A DNA stretch of 64,000 nucleotides from Hetaerina americana (lineage: Eukaryota > Arthropoda > Insecta > Odonata > Calopterygidae), in assembly GCA_022747635.1 (NCBI GenBank), contig JAKTNV010000010.1, positions 40,200,237-40,264,236 on the forward strand. The letters run 5' to 3'. Both the position numbers and the translations under genes were made by a program. Positions 11,737 through 22,950 of the stretch are shown here, one piece after another. The notes under the pieces were generated by a model. That model did no database searches, was not told where the DNA came from, and was given only the letters and a program-made list of their open reading frames with translations. Numbering within the stretch: position 1 is the first letter of the stretch; each line of letters begins with the position of its first letter.

Positions 11737-14700
11737 TTGCGTCTCTAGCTTTCTCAATGTATATTTGTTCTACCAGTTTCAAGTACAGAGAGACAGTCTC
11801 ATTTATCATATCAGATAAAATGGCAAAACTATAAAGGTATTTTGAAAACTTTTCATCCTACGGTTAATATGACTAAATGGTTGAGCGTTGTATTCTGTGT
11901 TGAAAGCCTGGAATTTTTTCCGGTCAAAATTGATTTTTCAGGGTTCTGGTTCACCGCAGGTAGTCCAAAATTATAACTCTTATCTCATAAATCTCGTATA
12001 CAGAATTTACACTTTAGTATAAGCGTTTTATAGCCTTTCGACATGCGTTTAATTGTAAGTTAGAGCTGTTGCATGCCGTTTGTAAGCATATGGCCATCTA
12101 GCGTATAAATGTTTTCGATTTTGTGTAAAAAATATTGGTGACTTTTTTTCAATAAAATGCAGGGTATAATTTTGAAATCTGATAATACGGTAAACATATC
12201 CTGTAGGGTACAATCGGTTTCGAATGCCCTAGACTGAATTAAAAACCACTATTAGAATTAGTTTGGTGTAACAATCCACTTGAGTTAATAATTTTCTGTA
12301 TGGAAAACAAAAATAGGGTAGTTAATTCTATAGGATCATAAACGTTTATTTTAAGACGTTCATGAACCCTTAAGTACTCGTTGCACACTTTCTGTATTTT
12401 CTTACCTTAAATAGCCTGAAGGCATTGATTTTATCAAAGAAATCGTCGCGAAGGTTTCGATTTCGTGATTAAGAGACTATAGGTCTAGGTTTTAGTGGCG
12501 TGGTTAAGAATTTTGTAGAAAGGAGAGCAGTGTATACGCAAGGTGTGGGAGATATACGAGAAATGATAATCGTATGAAAAGTTATCGTACGTGGTTAGAA
12601 AAGAGAGATAAAACTATTATTTTTAAAATCTCCATTAAGAGCATAATATTGACAGTGCAATGGAATACTAAATTGTTGCGAGGCATTTGAATGAGATAGC
12701 CCTGATTGGGTAGAGCTCACCTTGTGCTAATGAATGGGGATGTAATTATTTATAGAGTGCAAGCTGGTATAATTATTGCTGCTGATCACAACTTGTGTGA
12801 ATTAAGACACTGTGTGCACTTGCATTTTAATTGGGGAGATGCAATATGAAATAAAAGAATGGCAAGGAGATAGGAACATTGATATGTACAAAACTTTATT
12901 TTTTCCATAAGTTTGGGGTTAACTATCAAGTTTCAAGTTGCAGGTAAACTTGCTGACCATGTCTTACTGGCTATAAGAGGAGATAATGGAGCCATAAACG
13001 GCATAACTAAGGGAAACAGGCGGAAATACAGTAAGCTGATGCAGAGAGCATTAAATGGGTAGAATCGTAAGAGGAAAATGAGGCACAAGACTATACGCCA
13101 TTGTAGAAGAGTCTGTGCGAAGATTTCAAGGCTATTGGAGATGTATTTGACCTTCTAATTGATAACTTGAAATTCATGCGATGGAAGAAGTAGCTCATAA
13201 TGAAGCTTAGGAAAAAGTAAATTGGCCCATTTCTACACTTTTCGATAGACCGTAGTCCATTGACCGATGGAATTAAAGAATTTACTGTAAATTTTATTTG
13301 GCACTACAATTTCAGTGAATAAAATGGCTTTATCTTATTCTTACATGCAACGCACACAGTTTTCAGTAATGAAAACTTAATCTAATAGTAAATAGGTTTT
13401 ATTTCTAAACTAGTAGTTTATAGTTATAATTGAAAACTTAATGATCGTTGAATACAATTTGTTATTAATGTCTTAATTGCAAATAACGCTCTGCAAACGT
13501 TAATCTCAATCGAAAGCTTAAGAAAAATCGAGCGTAATACTCTTTCAGTTTGTATCACTCCTCGAACCGAAATCTATTATGCTTGAGTGCTATATTCAAC
13601 TTCCTGTTGAGCTTTGATAAATTTATTCGTAATCATATTTGTGTAGGACATGCCGCCATAGTAACGAAGACATAGTGTTACCCAAATTTAATGTTCGATT
13701 GAGAATACCCATTTAAGAATACAGAATCCATATTTGGCTCCTCGGTAAAATACTTTATAATTTCTTTTGTATTACTACCATGGTTCGTGAGTATTTAATT
13801 GATAGTACGAGAGCTACGCGAGAGCGCTCGTAGCTACTAAGACGTTGACCGTACTTTAATAATCAAATACTATTTTAATTGTTGTAGTATCGTTACAATT
13901 ATTGCATCCGTGACTTATGGCCTCTTGTCCACTCAAGGTTGTTCAGAGAAAACGTAATACAAATAAATTTCATAATATTTTCATTCCAATTAGGAAAAAA
14001 ATGAGCTCCCACCCTTGTACAAGCGTTCCCCAGCGCTGTAACATAGTTACACATATCGAGTTTCCAGCCTCGTCGGTTTTCCTTTTGTAATAATTTGTGG
14101 AAAGCTTTTCGCAGTGATCCGTTATGAGAGGTCTCGTTTTATTTTTTTTCGGCTCTACCGCGGCTCTTGCTTTGTGCTTTTTGGACAAACACGAGGAGAG
14201 CGGGGAAGTCGCGGAATGCGATTGACCGAGCTGGACGACGTCCAAGATCCGTGACGCTCGAGTTGGAACGATACGTATTTGCATAGGAGTGCGTGGGGTC
14301 GGAAGGGAGATGGAATGGATATTGGTTGTGGAGGGATAGGGAGCTTGTCTCGAGGGAAATACTACATATCAACTCCCGATACGAAAGACCATCAACTTGG
14401 AAGTCTTAATAGACATTAGTACGAGTTGGCGTGTGGGATACAAATCGTTAGAATATTTTAAGAAGTATTATCCTCCTCAAGGTAATGAAGGTGAACAAAG
14501 TAGTTGGGATCAACCGAAGAAAATTAACTTCAAAAATGGAATTCGTAAAACTTGCTTTCATATGCATTAGAATCAGTTTTCAACCCGATTTACCTATTCA
14601 ATGACATGATAACATTTTGTCCAAGGTTTTGAATATTTTCTTGCCGTTTATCAATTATTTACAATCAAGACATCAGTGGTCGGGGTTCGATTAGTGGACC

Positions 14701-16004
14701 CAGAATATAGTTTTTCTCCCTATTAATCCATCCACTTTCAACGCCCTCATTTCGTACCCACACATTGTCATATTCCCCTCGCTGTCGAGTAAATATTCCT
14801 TTCTCATATGCGTGCGTACTTCCCCCCAGCTTCCATTCCTATTGAAATTGTTTCTCAACCTATCCTTCAGCTGTTTTCTCCTCCTCCGCGATCTGTTTAC
14901 CGCCTGGTGGTGGCAGACCTCTTTTTCATTCCTTCCCATGCACACGTATTTGTGCAACGCTCTGGTATGGACCTGTTTTTTTTTATTTCTCCGATAAAAG
15001 GGAGACGTCTTATAATCGCCGGAATTCCCTCTTTGTCAATTTCTTGTAAACCATTTCACGAAACTCTACGGTGTTGCGTGTAACCTGCCATCTAAAAGGG
15101 TTGTAAAACATTTTGATTATTATTGGATGTGGACAGGGCCTGAAGTCAAAGTATAAAACTGACATTCGGGATTCAGAAAGAAACAAATAATATTTAAATG
15201 ACCAAATGTCGAGAAAGAGGTGACACAATGAATTCAGCTCTCGCTAAAATTGTAGCGAAAATAATTATACATTCAGCATTTGAAATAATGTACATACTTA
15301 AAATTGCTAGTTTTTCAAAACTTTTTGGTTTGTGATGGTCATTATTTCTTTATTTAGAAATTCACATGGTCAGACTGTTTATTGGTTGCTGTATCTTCTA
15401 TAGCTTTCCACTGCAGTGAGGAGTTGCAGAGATTTTTCCACGATCTTGGGGTATCGAGATGTCAATGACTTGGGGAAGCATCGGTTGAAGGTGCCGTGAA
15501 GTCGAGGGTACACCCGCGACGAGGAGTGACCTCGCAAATCAGGACCCCCCCCTCCGTTGGTCGAGGGGGAGCGACTCAGAGAGAACAGAGACAAAGGAGG
15601 GAGGTGATTGACATGCCCTCTCCCCCACCTTTGTTAATTCCCCGCGACAGGGTCGGATACAAAGGAAGAGTCGAACGTTTCGAAAAGAGAGCGGATGGGA
15701 GTCGACAACATTCCCACTGACGAGGGGAGCGTCGGCGAGGCGAATGGTGTCGGAGAGTGTCCAGTGGTTGTATTGTACCTCCCTTTTTTGTCTTTCGCCT
15801 TCTCTCCACCGCACGTGGTGGCGAGTAAATGTTGGAGGGGGTTTGTGGAAGGGGATTATATGTTCCCTGTCACGTTGAACGCAAGAAGTGGGATCGTCAT
15901 CACACGCATGAGCAAACGGCTGGTAAAAGGAAAAAAAATTAGCCTTGCTCCTTTTTTCTTTTGCTCTGACTCACTAATGGGTTGAACATGACTTTATCCT
16001 CATC
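11737..16004. other. Gene-free stretch with two GC-rich blocks
   Basis: Mostly AT-rich and featureless to about 13.9 kb. About 13985-14380 is CpG-containing and has an octamer-like TATTTGCATA at about 14275. About 14691-14957 (minus) has an 88-codon Arg/Lys-rich open frame that could be part of an old LINE but matches no motif I can name. About 15480-15850 is GC-rich with mutually overlapping frames on both strands, so no gene is called. Confidence 0.45.
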
Positions 16005-16330
16005 GCTATCGGTATCAGTTCGAAGATTGATTACTGCAGCCATCCATTCTCCCCTTCACTGCTATTACTTTGCCCCATTTTCACACAATTTCATTAATTT
16101 ACCCTGAGGAATACTTTTCCTATTGTGGGCATGCCTCTTATTTTCCTTTCCTTTATACTCTTCACGAATTCATTTTGTCTCTTTAGCGTTTAAAAACCAA
16201 CCCTTTTGTTATTTGTCCTTTGATGCTTCAAAGTGGTATCTCCTGAAATATTTCTCTTCAAATATCACTTGATCCGTCCATTTTTATTAACGGAGGCGCC
16301 CCTATTCAATCTACCAGGAACGTTTCGAAA
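16005..16330 (-). pseudogene. LINE ORF2 C-terminus relic (same type as 45.6 and 61.1 kb)
   Basis: Translating the minus strand in shifting frames gives fragments that align by eye with the C-terminal tail of an insect LINE polyprotein: a LLKTIK-like stretch, a KIRGMPTIGK-like segment in place of the usual EGKIEG..RGRPR motif, and a terminal EWMAAVINL segment. The same tail occurs at 45.62-45.86 kb (AEWRAAVNQS). Several stops and frameshifts interrupt it. The domain would lie after the reverse-transcriptase core, as expected for a 5'-truncated copy. The LINE clade is not assigned. Confidence 0.6.
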
Positions 16331-16759
16331 GTGGTTGTCACTGTTCCTGATCCGTTGGTGAAACTCTTCTGCAATTATTTGCACATGGTGCATCCCCGTT
16401 GTCTTTGAGCGAGTACTTTTTTATTACTAGGGATTGCCTTCCTCGATTGAGCTATTTTGCAGATAGTAATCCCACAATGACTCTCGAAGTGGGTGAAGGA
16501 ATCCTCATGCCCTAATTTCTCTTCCTCTTGGAATAACATTTCCAGGCAACCTTGCTCTGCTTCATATGAGAATTTTGCTTTGCCTCCGGCTCATCTCTAT
16601 GCTTTATTCTTGTAACGTCTATATCCTTTAGGAAGAGTATTAATATACATATACGTATGTATATTTAAATATAAAAAAATAAATATACATATATGTGTAT
16701 ACATATGTGTGTGTTGATATATATGAATGATGAATGATATATGTTTGCATTAAGACCCG
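16331..16759. other. AT-rich interval with TA/TG-rich patch
   Basis: No gene recognised. 16640-16745 is an interrupted TATACATATG-type simple sequence leading into the tRNA-like element that follows. Confidence 0.6.
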
Positions 16760-16944
16760 TAGATCTCTGTGTAAATTATGTTTCCTCGATAGCTCAAGTG
16801 GTTAGAGCATCCGCCCGGCAAGTGGGAAGATCCGGTGTTCAAGTCTTGGACAAGGAAATATTTTGCGCTTGTGATCTGCTCGATTTCGCCTTCCCCACCT
16901 CTCCTGTATACGTCCTTTGTATGTGTTCCTATCCGTTTTCATAA

Positions 16945-16946
<2 letters not shown>
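16760..16946 (+). mobile_element. SINE-D copy 1 (tRNA-like head plus body)
   Basis: The head, 16781-16859, resembles a tRNA: TTTCCTCGATAGCTCAAGTG gives an acceptor-like arm and a GCTC/GAGC D-stem, GTGTTCAAGTC is B-box-like, and the 3' side closes with AAGGAAA pairing to TTTCCT. The T-stem pairs poorly, so it is not a functional tRNA. A body of about 85 bp follows, matching the copy at 38.05-38.25 kb base for base over long runs (for example CCACCTCTCCTGT). It then runs directly into a (TA)n tract. Homology with the other copy reaches upstream to AGATCTC at about 16760. Confidence 0.75.

Positions 16947-16992
<46 letters not shown>
16947..16992. repeat. (TA)n tract between SINE-D and MITE
   Basis: About 23 TA units directly joining the 3' end of SINE-D copy 1 to the left end of the inverted-repeat element at 16995. 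Confidence 0.95.
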
Positions 16993-16994
<2 letters not shown>

Positions 16995-16997
<3 letters not shown>

Positions 16998-17260
16998 GGA
17001 CGGCACAATAGAACACAAATAAAATAATAACACTTAAAAGGACACTTAAATTGTGAATTGTTGAAGCTTTCGGCCTTCTTCAAGCAAGACTCTGATATTA
17101 TAGGGTCTTACTTAAAGGAGGCCTCGGAGAAGACCGAAAGCTTAAACAATTTACAATTGTTTGCTTACACAATTTACAATTGTTTGCTTACACAATTTAC
17201 AATTGTGAGTGTCCTTTTAAGTGTTATCTATTTTATTTGTGTTCTATTGTGCCGTCCAAA
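16995..17260. mobile_element. 266-bp MITE with long terminal inverted repeats
   Basis: The left end TTTGGACGGCACAATAGAAC and the right end are inverted copies. They match for about 55 bp with a one-base indel, through ACACTTAAAAGGACACT. A second inverted match lies inside (AAGCTTTCGG against its complement near 17135), so nearly the whole element can fold back. It has no coding capacity. The right arm alone carries a 23-bp tandem repeat. The ends match none of the mariner ends in this window, so the superfamily is unknown. Confidence 0.88.
17146..17206. repeat. 23-bp tandem repeat inside MITE right arm
   Basis: Units of ACAATTTACAATTGTTTGCT plus TAC start at 17146, 17169 and 17192. The third unit is partial. 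The left arm has only one degenerate counterpart, so the expansion followed formation of the inverted repeat or occurred on one arm only. Confidence 0.92.
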
Positions 17261-17270
17261 TATTATACTG

Positions 17271-17300
17271 CTCGTGTGAGTGTTTCTATAAGATATATAT
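17271..17300 (+). repeat. Left arm of 30-bp perfect inverted repeat
   Basis: CTCGTGTGAGTGTTTCTATA followed by AGATATATAT. The exact reverse complement is at 17783-17812. The arms enclose 482 bp that include SINE-B copy 1 and an unidentified 250-bp segment. Confidence 0.95.
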
Positions 17301-17308
17301 ATATATAT

Positions 17309-17535
17309 ACCATAAACACAGTAATCAACTCGAAGGTCGGTTTTGTAGGTGATGGTAGAGTTCAGCCAGTACTAAGCCCGACAGCGTGTGAAATTCACGC
17401 ATCAGGAACCTGTGCCGGTTTTGGTTTCCCAGGAAGATCTGGTACCCGAAAAATCACGAAGCTTGGCTGGAGCTGCAGGTTCCCAGAGTGCCTTGGCACC
17501 CTAAGCATTTGGCACCCTAAGATCCTATCACCCTC
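17309..17535 (-). mobile_element. SINE-B copy 1, head degenerate
   Basis: Minus-strand copy of the family at 37448, 42384 and 52951. The 3' half (17309-17410) is well conserved (for example GGTGATGGTAGAGTTCA). The middle keeps GGTACCCGAAAAATCAC. At the tRNA-like head (17490-17535) the B box is replaced by a short duplicated GGCACCCTAAG motif, so internal promoter function is probably lost. It abuts a short (TA)n tract at 17291-17309. Confidence 0.85.
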
Positions 17536-17782
17536 TTGTAAATGACTATTGATGAGTGTTGTTGTTTGGCCACTGACTGGGAGTTTGTGTGTTCCAACTC
17601 GAGTGGTGTATGTGGACGCCAAAAGTCATGCCAAAATCGTGGGAATTTCTGTGTAATAGAATCGCATAAGAAAGGTGGTCGCGCTGGAAAATGCTTCAAC
17701 TTCTTGAATGCGTGATTTTGACATGGCTTTGAAATTAGGGCGAGCGTACCCTCGCTTGTCAAACCCCTCTTGAGGGGTTAGA

Positions 17783-17812
17783 ATATATATCTTATAGAAA
17801 CACTCACACGAG
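17783..17812 (-). repeat. Right arm of 30-bp perfect inverted repeat
   Basis: Exact reverse complement of 17271-17300. The enclosed right-hand segment (17536-17782) ends with a small palindrome ACCCCTCTTGAGGGGTT at about 17763-17779. The segment itself is not recognised. Confidence 0.95.
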
Positions 17813-19486
17813 CTACATTCGCAATAGGTTTTGGCTGAGTAAGAAGTACGTACTTAAGGTGTGGAATAAAGATGGAAAAGAATCTGGGCGTTGTAGGTAC
17901 GAGTATGTGTATACATGCGTGACGTAGTTGTATGTATGTGTATACTTACGCATGCTTACATTCTCCTCTTGGAATCGCCAGAATTTTTTCGAATGGCATG
18001 ATGCATACAAAACCAAAATGTTTTAAAATTCCGATGGAAGTGTTGAGCAACAAACTGGTGGTTTGCATTTGACACAGAAGTGGCAAAGGAGTTTGAGATC
18101 CTTTCTCCATATGGCTGTGCAATGGAAATTCGACCCATGAGGGGAAAGTGGAATGGGATGGCATCCGATCAATAGGCATAAGCATCTATATTAGTCGATA
18201 GTTGATTCACTCTTCTCGAAATGTCAGACCTGTCACTTAACGGCCCACCCTGGAAATGTCAAATCACTCTTAGAAAACCGATCCCGTAAACCTTTCCGGA
18301 AAGGGTATAAAAATAACCTGTACCTTCCCAGAGATTTTGATATTCATACGTGGATACGCAAATACTTTTGTTTTACTGTTGCCATCATGAAGGCATCCTT
18401 AAACTTAAATATCTGCACATATGTGAAAACACACAGATACACGCGTAAAAATAGGGGTGGAAGAAAATAACCGTGATTTAAGGGAAGACGTTTTACAAAA
18501 TCATCGGACACACCTGTATGTACACGATGTTGTAATTCGGAGAAAGAAATGGTAAAATGTGATGAAACATAAATACAAGAAAAACTCCTCTTTGGGGGAT
18601 ACAGACTTTAAGTGATGGTACATACGTTGAAGAGGGGTAGATAAAAGATGAAAAATAATAAGGATCTACGGAGGTTTTGTGGTCCAGACTCGCAGCCCAA
18701 GTGACCTCCCACCCACTTTAGTCATTGGCTGAATCAATATTCCACTGCCGAGGGGCCTGCGGGATGAAAGGGGCTTGAACCCCGACAGGAACAATACTTT
18801 AAGCTGCCATGATGTTCTTATGAAATGAGGGAATATTGAAGCTATTGTTCATCCACGATAGATTGAGCACTATGTGGAGTGACCTCTGGGGTTCCAATTA
18901 TGTATTACTTTCGCGAAACGTCTTAGCTTAATTCAAGTTAAACAACAGATTTCGACCAATAGCAGTAATTTTTATATACTGCCGAAGAACTGCGCTTTAG
19001 TATATATAATTATTATTAAGCTGTAATTTATTTTGAGCAATTCTCGTGAACCAATTGATGAGTGTATTTAAGTGTAGCGTAATAGAGGTTGCCGATTTTC
19101 CGCTTTTGAAAGCGTGTCGCATAGGGACTTTTTAAAGAATCTTTCGACGCATAAACATTCAACACGCGGTGAGAATTAAGCATTACTCCGAGTTTAAATC
19201 ATATTGTCATTTAAAATTAATTTTAAACGGACTGTGGTAAAAAATAAATTCTTTTTTGGACATATTTCTTGACATCTAATGATAAATGAATAAGAAAAAT
19301 TAATATTATTTTTTATTACCCCGAAAGGAAATTATACAATTCAGGGTTCGATTGAAGACTATTATTTTAAGTACTATATGCCTTCGTTTAAAAATTAATG
19401 TTTTTTATTGTTATTAGAGGTCTTATATCCTTTCGTTAATTTTCTTCTCCTATGCTTATGGTATGCATTTCTTCAATGTGCTAATT
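17813..19486. other. Gene-free stretch
   Basis: No gene recognised. A GGGGCTTGAACCCC string at about 18769-18782 would be a B-box-like motif on the minus strand, but no A box or repeat copy supports a tRNA or SINE. The 18.85-19.48 kb part is AT-rich and intron-like. Confidence 0.5.
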
Positions 19487-19515
19487 GTATAAATGTCTTT
19501 TCTTTCTAGGTAAGT
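19487..19515 (+). other. Splice acceptor fused to donor (recursive-splice-like)
   Basis: CTAAT (possible branch site) and the tract TGTCTTTTCTTTCTAG end at 19509. GTAAGT, a perfect 5' splice site, starts at the next base. An AG|GTAAGT juxtaposition behind a polypyrimidine tract is the signature of recursive (ratchet) splice sites described in long insect introns. Other AG|GT strings here (4497, 25850, 59350) lack the GTAAGT consensus. It could instead simply be the acceptor of the short exon that follows. Confidence 0.5.
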
Positions 19516-19578
19516 GAAAGCCTGTTCCTCTATGGCGACGAATTCTACTCTTACGCATACTGCGAAGCCTACCATTAG
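19510..19578 (+). CDS. Candidate terminal coding exon, 22 codons plus stop
   Basis: Directly after a good acceptor (AG at 19508-19509), frame 0 is open for 22 codons and stops at TAG 19576-19578. The peptide is rich in tyrosine and acidic residues: VSESLFLYGDEFYSYAYCEA then YH. Thirteen of 22 third positions are G or C (AGC, CTG, TTC, CTC, GGC, GAC, TAC, TGC, GCC) inside very AT-rich flanks, which is codon usage typical of real exons. A weaker donor, AAAAG|GTAATG, lies at about 19593-19594, so an internal non-terminal exon is also possible. The protein is not recognised. It could be an alternative C-terminus. No upstream exon was identified in the window. Confidence 0.45.
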   Translation, partial: VSESLFLYGDEFYSYAYCEAYH

Positions 19579-19594
19579 TTACTCAAATAAAAGG

Positions 19595-22500
19595 TAATGT
19601 TTTTATGTATTTTTATTATACGAAGAATATTAATGAATGACAAGTGACTGTTTGGAACATGAATATGTATCTCGCTGGAAATCATAGTGATATTTGCATA
19701 AAGATAAATATACAGTTACTCATTTAGTATTGGTTGACTTGATTTTAATTTTCGTATTTCCGTTATATCTCAATGCATTCCTTAGCATTCGTATTGTCAG
19801 TTTTGCCGTCAGATGGAGCTGCTGGAACAATTTTAAAGAAAAAATTTGCCATCTTCCAAAATTATTTTTCTGTTAAATTTTGCATGCAGGGAAAGGAATA
19901 CTTTAAACTGTAGGGTTGTATTTGTTGCTTTTAAAGTAGAATATTACTTTAAAGCCTAATATTTACTGGTCCCGTAGCTCGGTTTTCAAATTTTTTTATC
20001 GTGAACTTACAAATGTCTTATTTTTATCGTAAAAAATTGCATAACCATTTCTCTCCTTGTAGTAAATAGTTGTTTTTTTAGCTGATTAAAAATATGCATG
20101 TACAGTACCACATCTTCGATTCTTCGCAATACTATATACCGGGTTCCGTTGGAATAGGCGTCGCCAATTCAGTGCACGTGCCAACAGTTCTAACTTCTCA
20201 AACGTGCACAGAAAATGTGGGACATACCCTCTTTGCCCCTCCCCCCTTTGGGTGCTCAGGTTCAGGTGGGTAAAGCGAAATACTAGGAGAAGAAATTGAA
20301 ACGAGGCTGGCCACACACTGTTCCAGTTGTCGGGCGCGCGAGTAAATCGTTTTGCTGTTCGTATCCTGGCAACGCTCGACCCCATCCCATAAGACCGTGG
20401 GGAATGACTTATATATAGTATGTCCCACTCACACCGCGCCCTCTCCTCCCTCCGCCCACTTCCTGGAGACGGAGGTTTCTATCCCTGGAGGATAGGCGTA
20501 CGAGGAGGAGTGGCGGGAAAACATGTAGCAAAGACTCCTGTCTCTCCACTCGTCGCCCTCCCTATGACTTGGCAGAGACTTATGACGATGAAAACAAACT
20601 TCATCCGGGTTTCGTCACGAGATGAAGCGGAATGCTTAGTTCACCAGCATTTCGCTCATTGCCGCTCCGACATTAGGTGAACCTTACTGAATGGTATGCG
20701 CGAATAACGTACGACCCTCGCGATAACCCCTTCGTGGCGACGAATCGATCTTAACGGCGACTTACCAATAGGTTCTTCGTGGCTCTACGAGTATCCACAT
20801 TGACTCGGTTGGAAGGACTTAGGGGAAAATAATTTGAATAAAAATTAAAAAGATTTATTTGCAAATATCGGGTTTACTAATTACTGGATTAACTATAAAT
20901 ATTTACATGCACACATCTGTATGAACGTAGTCCATTGGAATTCTGGCAGAATGATCAATGGCTTTATAACTCCGAAAAATGGAATTCTCCAGACTAGTTA
21001 AAAAAATATTTTGTCTTGGGGACTTAAATGAAATATAAAAGTTAATTACAAGTGTCCTTAAACCCCCTGCTCGGAGAGCTTCGATTCCATTACAAAGCTC
21101 AGGGTAAAAGTACAGAATTATTTGGTTTTTGGGTTTGAGGAACGAACTACAAGGCTCTTTCGCCTGTCAATTGGTATTCACCCTCATTTGTAATTAATCG
21201 TTTCTTCGTAAACACCGTTACTAGCCATTAGTCATGAGATTATTTTGAAGATGCCCCAAACTCTCTTTTCCTCTGTCCTATGTGCTTCATATCCTAATTC
21301 ATTGCCTTGTAGATTCCGGGCTTATACGTCAAGCATTATTTTTCATATGCATGTATCGTATTACATTCAGGATTTTCTGCCAAGTCCTCCCCACTCAAGT
21401 TCTTGACAACTGTCGCTACAAATCAAACGCTTCTTAAAATTTATCCCATAAATTTACCCTTCCTTCTTTTCGTAATTGTCATTAAGTATATTGCTTTTAC
21501 TACTCTTGTAAGATCGTCAATTATCTTTCTTAAATATGAATATTTGCATTTTTATGACTAAGTGCATAATTATTCTCTTCATCATATGTATGCATGATTC
21601 TTCATAGCTAACTGTTTTATTTAAGAAAAATATTTTTAACATCACTCTAAAAATGTTGGCATCAATAGAAAAAAAATAAAAATAGGTAAATTTATAATGT
21701 TGATGACCCATGGGTTTAAAGTTTCTTGACCTTTTATTCCTCAACAATTGTAATCGTTTCGGCCAAAATCACGCTCCAAGTCTCGCACAAGTTCACTCGA
21801 GGATTAATTCCTCTAGCCCTCTCACTCGCAAGAGGGAATGGGTTGGATGGGGGTGTCACTTTAGATCTAATAAAATAACAGTTCGATCTCTCTCTCTTAG
21901 CATTCATATCTGCGGGTGTGTGTCAATTGCCTTCGAGGTAGTCGGCACTCTTCCCTAACAATTGTGACGTATAGCGTATGCGTATAGCCGCATTGAGTAG
22001 CTTAGTGACTCAGCGGGGTGAAAAGTTCGCGTTTGGCCATGGATTGATTCACTTTTCTTCCTTTAAGTATCACGTTCTCCGCTTACTTCTAACATTTTAT
22101 TTTTTACAAAGAAATTAACAGCTTCTTCTTTACAGTAAACAATGTTTTCCTCGGGCAAATTTATACTAAAACATGCAACTCGAGGAAGAAAAACTATGAA
22201 TATGGTTCTGCTTTCTTCTTCTTCTCCAGATTTTGATGTGTATCACATCTTATGGTGCTTAATGTTTAAATTGGCATCAACTTATTTTTTTAATAATTTC
22301 CATGCTCCTTTGGGTCATTTTCCTAGGTCTTTGGAAAGGACCGACTAAATTAGAGTATCTGTGATATTTCTCAATAAATGGTTTAGTCGAATGTCCCGTT
22401 AGAAATATGTACGTAGATATGTTTTCTCTGAGTTGCCTTCCAAGAGGGTGTCGGCCACGGTTCATGCAAACAGCTTAAAGAAGTTTTTAAACGATTGAAT

Positions 22501-22695
22501 ACCAAGCAAACCAGTGGATGATTGTATTTCATCCGACTGAAGACATCTATTTAGTCTGATTTTAATCGGAATATTCTCTTTTAGGTCAAAGTTTTTATTT
22601 TAAGGTCTATTTTAAAAGTTTGAAATAGCGTAAATTTGTCTCAAATTGTCTATTTTTTTAGCTATTGCCGGGAAAAGCATGCAATATTTTTCCGA
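19595..22695. other. Gene-free stretch, GC-richer block at 20.1-20.75 kb
   Basis: Mostly AT-rich. About 20110-20750 is GC-richer and has a TATATATAG string at about 20410 followed by a C-rich stretch, loosely like a core promoter. Frames there overlap on both strands and none resembles a known protein. Confidence 0.45.
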
Positions 22696-22803
22696 TTTAT
22701 ATATATATGTATATATACATATATATATATATAAAATTTTTAGAAATATAGTTTATTTATATAGTGTATATATAGGATACATATATTTAAATTATTAATA
22801 TAG

Positions 22804-22841
<38 letters not shown>

Positions 22842-22950
22842 ATTAATGGCATATAATTAATAATTGGATATATAAATGATCGGATATGTATGAAAAATTG
22901 GATATACGAGCATATTGGCTAAAATATAGCCAATATATATTTTTGGCTAC
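22696..22950. repeat. Interrupted (TA)n / AT-rich tract
   Basis: About 250 bp of TATA/TAAT-rich low-complexity sequence with several TATATATA runs, the longest near 22806-22834. No tRNA-like sequence adjoins it. Confidence 0.85.

Noticed and set aside
16781..16859. A functional tRNA gene
   Set aside because: The T-stem pairs poorly, and the sequence is repeated at 38.15 kb with a shared body beyond the tRNA part, so it is a SINE head.
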